64,000 nt of DNA, taken from positions 1 to 64,000 of the forward strand of contig MKWG01000043.1 of NCBI GenBank assembly GCA_001899685.1. The letters are read 5' to 3'. The position numbers and the translations under genes are program-made. Shown here in pieces: positions 61,301 through 64,000 of this stretch. Origin of the DNA: Sphingobacteriales bacterium 44-15 (GTDB lineage: Bacteria > Bacteroidota > Bacteroidia > Chitinophagales > Chitinophagaceae). Each line of letters starts with the position of its first letter. Position 1 is the first letter of the stretch. A model generated the notes under the pieces. That model made no database searches. It was not told the origin of the DNA and was given only the letters and a program-made list of their open reading frames with translations.

Positions 61301-61904
61301 CGGCAGTCTGGTATCCCACATAGGAAATAACAAGGATCGCCTGCTCACCTGGTATTTGTAAGGAAAATTCTCCGTTGGCATCGGTGCTTGTTCCTGCGTC
61401 CGAGCCTTTTATTCTAACGGATGCTCCTTCGAGGGGCTGACCCGGGTTGTTTTCAGCAGTTATCTTTCCTTTTATTTCCACCGGAGGCAGCGGCGGGGAT
61501 TCGCTTTGGGGTATAGCAGGCGCCGGGGCCGGCTTAGGAGCGATCACAATAAACCCGTCGCGTATGGTATAGGATAATGACTGGTTCCTGAATACCAGTG
61601 CCAGCGCATCTTCCAGCGAAGCGTTGGTAACATCAATATCAACTCTTGAGGCTTTGGCTATCTCGTTTTTGCCATAAATAATACGATAGCCGGTTTGTTT
61701 CGTGATCTTATTCAACACTACTTCAATGCTCGCATTGTTCATCTTCAGTGTAATGCCTTGCGCGTAACCACCGGCATTGGCCTCCAAAAGGCAGCTGAAG
61801 AGTAAAATGACAGTAAGTCTCATAACTAAGCAGATTTTTCGCAAAAAAGTATTACAGTTTCGGTACCTGCACAGCAGTGCTTGGCGATAAGCAATGAATC
61901 GCAT
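58392..61904 (-). CDS. SusC/RagA-family TonB-dependent transporter with STN domain
   Basis: 1170 aa. A long N-terminal leader (about 1-48, with MRLTVILLFSCLLEANAGGYAQ) is followed by an STN domain (about 50-120, 'IEVVLNKITKQTGYRIIYGKNEIAKASRVDIDVTNASLEDALALVF'). The CarboxypepD-like domain (about 145-215) has 'GASVRIKGSDAGTSTDANGEFSLQIPGEQAILVISYVGYQ'. The plug shows 'GTQKKRDLTGAVSSVKTKDL' and 'VDGFPI', then the large barrel. The STN domain implies signalling to the FecR/FecI pair directly upstream. Substrate is unknown. Start at 61904 is kept because this leader type is common; the ATG at 61823 is possible. Confidence 0.95.
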   Translation of the reverse strand: MRFIAYRQALLCRYRNCNTFLRKICLVMRLTVILLFSCLLEANAGGYAQGITLKMNNASIEVVLNKITKQTGYRIIYGKNEIAKASRVDIDVTNASLEDALALVFRNQSLSYTIRDGFIVIAPKPAPAPAIPQSESPPLPPVEIKGKITAENNPGQPLEGASVRIKGSDAGTSTDANGEFSLQIPGEQAILVISYVGYQTAELRVSRANASVNIALKAMETQTDEVVVIGYGTQKKRDLTGAVSSVKTKDLVLSSGPEIGNMLKGKVAGLTIRQNSAQPGGGLDILVRGAGSVNASNAPLFVVDGFPIVDLEQPESGGRYNAGTQSILNSFNPNDIESVEVLKDASATSIYGSRAANGVILITTKRGSEGALKVQYSNDFSFQKYNNPFDVLPLNEWMQVRNEAAWEQWQFDNNVYPYGNRTQEEAEANPVNGPFRKLYTQNAINNVGRGTDWFGLVTRDGKTMQHNISLSGGTKYTKYLISGNYYDQDGIIKNASFKRYSVRANIDQEINRFIKTGVNFTASRIDNKNSQLGADQYENSGIIRAAIQQGPHIPAIDENGDYPLNPQLALQPNPYSLLTISDEGRIERFLGNFFVDITPLKGLTVKLKAGIDRGSSIRQNYLPTTTLHGALEHGRAFISSVDNNSYLLEATANYNTSIAAHNIDLLGGVSQQKFVTGTHSEGASGFITDAFLWNNLGAGSVQLPTNSAGSKNMIASYFGRVNYNFKRRYYVTATVRTDGASVFAANHKWGTFPSAAVAWNMAEEPFLGFLKNTFSQLKLRLSYGQTGNATINSNAFAAYAAYPAWLSGSDARMIGVSLARLENPDLKWETTTGANLGLDFSILNGRVDGSIELFNNIISDLLATKSLNSYQEVNTIIANIGKTQSKGFEITVNSRNIQNKDFQWRTMFVISRYKDTWKERAPDWKPAVYENANDPIRATYSREADGILQVGEQVPASQPELKPGMIKIKDIDGFERDGSGNPLVDANGRFIRLGKPDGRIDEADTKLMGTSDPSFMAGLTNIFMYKNFSLNFDFNALFGRRFADPNYTTYGVSAAGVYSNGYNALRTVKERWTPENPSTIHPSSFYGWSPYGVGDFFVEDAWFIRLQNVSLGYDLPHKWFGKVLRSARIHADAQNLFVITPYSGVDPETDSYTAAYPYIRTYTIGLNLNF

Positions 61905-62078
61905 AGCTTTGTTTTGTTTGGGTTATTTAATTAAATGATCGTTTGCGGATTGTTTAACAGTAGCCTGCACATTCTGCCGGGAGTGCTTCCAACGCTTCCG
62001 GTTTTTAATGCCTGCTCCTCATAAAAATTATACCTCGGTATTTGTATACATGTGCTAATGATTTAAGTGGTTATAAAA

Positions 62079-62213
62079 TAGTGTTATGTCAAACGTGAAA
62101 TGTGAGATGTGAGACATTCTTTCACCTTTATCCCCGTCCGAATGGCATTCAGCCGGGCGGGTTCTCACTTTTCACGATAACACACAGACATAATTTGCCT
62201 GACTTAACAGTAG
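62079..62213. mobile_element. MITE-like heptad element, copy 4 (about 135 bp)
   Basis: The left end is type A, TAGTGTTATGTCAA (62079-62092), identical to copy 3. The right end is type B, with 25 bp (62184-62208) identical in inverse to 46791-46815. Heptamers GTGAAAT, GTGAGAT, GTGAGAC start the interior, and a GC-rich palindrome (about 62133-62161) interrupts it. It fills the 312-bp gap between fecR and susC together with an AT-rich leader. The right edge abuts the fecR stop codon. Confidence 0.78.
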
Positions 62214-62216
62214 TTA

Positions 62217-63410
62217 TCATCTGGTAACGGTAATAGTCCTGTTATTAATAATAAAATGTACCTGTTTTGTCAGCTCCAGCAGTTCGAGCAGCTTGGATAC
62301 TTTTACGCTTCTCGGGATCTCGGCAACAAACTGCTCACTGATCTTATCCTTATATATTACCTCCACATTATACCATCTCGCCACCTGCCGCATGATGGTC
62401 TCAATATCAGTACCGTTGAAGCGGAACAGTCCGTCTTTCCATGCCAGTGTTTCTTCCATATCAGGATGATTGATCAAAGACAGGCGCCCACTCCTGTTGT
62501 TTTGCGCCTGCTGCCCGGGTTGAAGGAGCATCGTTTTATCCTTATCCGTTACTTTTACTTTGCCTTCCGCCAAAGTTGTTTTTACCGTACTTTCATTATC
62601 GTATGCGTTTACATTGAAGTGTGTTCCCAGCACTTCGATCGTTTGTTCACTGGTTTTTACTTTAAAGGGCATGGCGGCATTTTTAGTTACCTCAAAGTAT
62701 ACTTCACCCGTAACCGATACATTTCTTTCGCTGCCGGAAAAAGCCGTGGGATAGGTAATGGAAGAAGCCGCATTAAGCCATACGCCGGTGCCATCCGGCA
62801 ATACCAAGTGATACTGGCCACCCGCAGGAGTGGCCATCGTATTGTAAAATATCCTGCCCGCATTTTTACTATGCTCATATTTTATTTCCCCGTTTCCCAG
62901 CTTCAGCACTTTTGTATTTCCCTGCCGGGCAACAACTCCATCTATAGAACTGTCGAGCACTACCCGGCTGCCATCTCCGAGTGTGAGCGTAGCAAAATTG
63001 CCGCCCGGTGCAATATCCTGTTTCGGAAAAAGCGCTGCAACGGCTTCTTTTGGTTTACCGGTATCTTTTCTTATAAAAATATAGGTGAGCGTACCGGTGA
63101 GCGCGATAAGCAATATAGCAGCTATACTAAGCCAGGGGCGGGCAAATATAGCGCTGCCGTGATAAGACCGCACGCTATCTTCATCCATTGCACCGGCAGT
63201 CGCCATAATAGAACCAAAATATTGTTCTGCTTCTTCTTCCGGCAGCTTTTCCTCCGTAGAAAATGAACGCCATTTCTCATGCATCCATTCTTCCAGCGCA
63301 GCATCATGTTGCAGGCCAGACATCATTCGCGAAAGCTCCTGCCGCTCTGCAAATGATATCGTTTCCTGAAAATGTTTTTCCAGTAAGTATAAAAACCTTT
63401 CTTTATCCAT
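62217..63410 (-). CDS. FecR-family anti-sigma factor
   Basis: 397 aa. A cytoplasmic N-terminal segment (about 1-85, 'DKERFLYLLEKHFQETISFAERQELSRMM') is followed by a transmembrane helix (about 92-112, WLSIAAILLIALTGTLTYIFI). The periplasmic FecR domain (about 150-390) has 'TLTLGDGSRVVLDSSIDG', 'FYNTMATPAGGQYHLVLPDGTGVWLNAASSITYPTAF', 'EVTKNAAMPFKVKTSEQTIEVLGTHFNVNAY' and a C-terminal STN-like tail. It controls the ECF sigma gene just upstream and is signalled by the SusC STN domain. Divergent start features are absent; the three genes share the minus strand. Confidence 0.95.
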   Translation of the reverse strand: MDKERFLYLLEKHFQETISFAERQELSRMMSGLQHDAALEEWMHEKWRSFSTEEKLPEEEAEQYFGSIMATAGAMDEDSVRSYHGSAIFARPWLSIAAILLIALTGTLTYIFIRKDTGKPKEAVAALFPKQDIAPGGNFATLTLGDGSRVVLDSSIDGVVARQGNTKVLKLGNGEIKYEHSKNAGRIFYNTMATPAGGQYHLVLPDGTGVWLNAASSITYPTAFSGSERNVSVTGEVYFEVTKNAAMPFKVKTSEQTIEVLGTHFNVNAYDNESTVKTTLAEGKVKVTDKDKTMLLQPGQQAQNNRSGRLSLINHPDMEETLAWKDGLFRFNGTDIETIMRQVARWYNVEVIYKDKISEQFVAEIPRSVKVSKLLELLELTKQVHFIINNRTITVTR

Positions 63411-63454
63411 AAACCTTCTTTTGTGCTACCGGTTAATAATTGGTAGTGCTGAGG

Positions 63455-63520
63455 GTGAATGGGCAATTGTCAATGGTGAATTCATTCACCATTCACCATT
63501 CACCATTCACCATTCACCAT
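63455..63520. repeat. Heptad tandem array and palindrome (ATTCACC dialect)
   Basis: Five perfect ATTCACC heptamers occupy 63484-63518. Opposite-strand words GGTGAAT (63454-63460) and GGTGAAT (63475-63481) precede them, giving a short hairpin. It lies between the sigma gene and fecR. Confidence 0.85.
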
Positions 63521-63565
63521 AGACAATCGGCCGATAAAAAAGGAGTAGCAGCAGATAAAAATTAT

Positions 63566-64000
63566 TCAAAAAATTTTTAAGAATATGACCAGCAAAGAAA
63601 CAGGAATGCTGGTTTGCTTGGCAAGAAGAATGCGGATAGCCTGGGAAGCCTGTGCAATATGCTTTTTAACAGTAAGCGGAGAGATATTCAGTTTACTTGC
63701 AATTTCGTCATTCTTTAGCCCCTGCTCACGACGCAGGCGGTAAACGATCTTTTGCTGGGGAGGGAGCTGTTCTATGGCAGTTTGCAGCGCTCTTTTTATC
63801 TCGTTGTAATCCACAACCTGGGTAGTAGCGTCTACGGGCTCTTCCATATTACCAGCTATTTCGGCAATAACAGTATGTTCCAGGGAAAGCCGTTTAAAAC
63901 CATTGATGATCTTATATTTTGCCAGGGTGAACAACCATGCATCAAAGCTGCGGATATCCTTCATCTTATCCCTGCCCACCCACACTTTAATGAAGACTTC
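63566..64000 (-). CDS. ECF RNA polymerase sigma factor, FecI-type (N-terminus beyond the window)
   Basis: The visible part reads about 144 residues and continues past the window edge, where EVFIKVWVGRDKM enters region 2. 'FDAWLFTLAKYKIINGFKRLSLEH' is the end of region 2. 'EIKRALQTAIEQLPPQQKIVYRLRREQGLKNDEIASKLNISPLTVKKHIAQASQAI' is region 4. A hydrophobic C-terminal tail (SIPVSLLVIFLKIF) is common in Bacteroidota FecI-like factors. It directs the downstream fecR-susC-susD operon. The start is not visible. Confidence 0.95.
   Translation of the reverse strand, partial: EVFIKVWVGRDKMKDIRSFDAWLFTLAKYKIINGFKRLSLEHTVIAEIAGNMEEPVDATTQVVDYNEIKRALQTAIEQLPPQQKIVYRLRREQGLKNDEIASKLNISPLTVKKHIAQASQAIRILLAKQTSIPVSLLVIFLKIF

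Noticed and set aside
62256-63266. Plus-strand open frame of 336 codons
   Set aside because: It is antisense to fecR, whose protein is a clear family match; the frame has Tyr/Arg/His-rich, low-quality sequence and no motif.
63484-63518. CRISPR-like array of short repeats
   Set aside because: The unit is only 7 nt, contiguous, without spacers; it belongs to the heptad class and no cas gene is present.

Overview
The window looks like a chromosomal segment of a Bacteroidota bacterium, most likely of the Chitinophagaceae. Four things point there: a FecI/FecR-SusC-SusD locus whose SusC carries an STN domain, promoters of the TTTG-N19-TAnnTTTG type, many SPII lipoproteins and OM barrels with no Shine-Dalgarno dependence, and SDR-type threonine dehydrogenase, PolB-like exonuclease and MutS-like ATPase genes typical of the group. 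I found no phage, plasmid, CRISPR array or rRNA operon. There are two intact tRNA-Pro genes and one truncated tRNA-Pro copy.

Layout. 1-9 kb: C-terminus of a LuxR-type regulator, a degenerate esterase, sucC, sodC, an oxidoreductase, a ChaN-like protein, cmk and clpC. 9-14 kb: a STAS protein, an RluA-type pseudouridine synthase and a compact GDP-heptose operon (hddA-gmhA-hddC-gmhB). 14.1-14.7 kb: tandem tRNA-Pro genes with a GIY-YIG nuclease gene wedged between a truncated and an intact tRNA-Pro. 15-24.6 kb: envelope proteins, a PbfA-like PLP enzyme, a J-protein, a TlpA-like redoxin, threonine dehydrogenase, a cytochrome c, holA and an exonuclease. 24.7-33 kb: a giant OM protein, an MHS-family transporter and a propeller-type sensor kinase with a decayed ATPase domain. 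33-47 kb: a WYL regulator, asnB, a DadA-like oxidase, an arginase-fold pseudoenzyme, a methyltransferase/FAD-oxidase pair, a membrane MutS-like protein, malQ and a dipeptide epimerase. 47-52 kb: an AraC regulator, a spondin-domain lipoprotein, a DUF892 protein, an M20 amidohydrolase and a barrel protein. 52-64 kb: a SusCD-type glycan locus with its own ECF sigma/anti-sigma pair and DUF4874/DUF4832, PKD/DOMON-like and alpha/alpha-barrel partners.

The most unusual content lies between genes. At least twelve spacers hold palindromes built from short words repeated in strict 7-nt phase. Four of these, at about 46.8, 49.6, 52.4 and 62.1 kb, also share defined ends (TAGTGYTATGTCAA type or a second 25-bp end) and look like a small non-coding MITE-like family. 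Other repeat families are GCAAAG-word palindromes, a pair of long hairpins at 5.4 and 28.2 kb with different GC-rich inserts, and a 99-bp unit present three times in tandem at 33.2 kb and once inverted at 45.6 kb.

All function calls come from reading translated sequence and motifs by eye. No searches were run.
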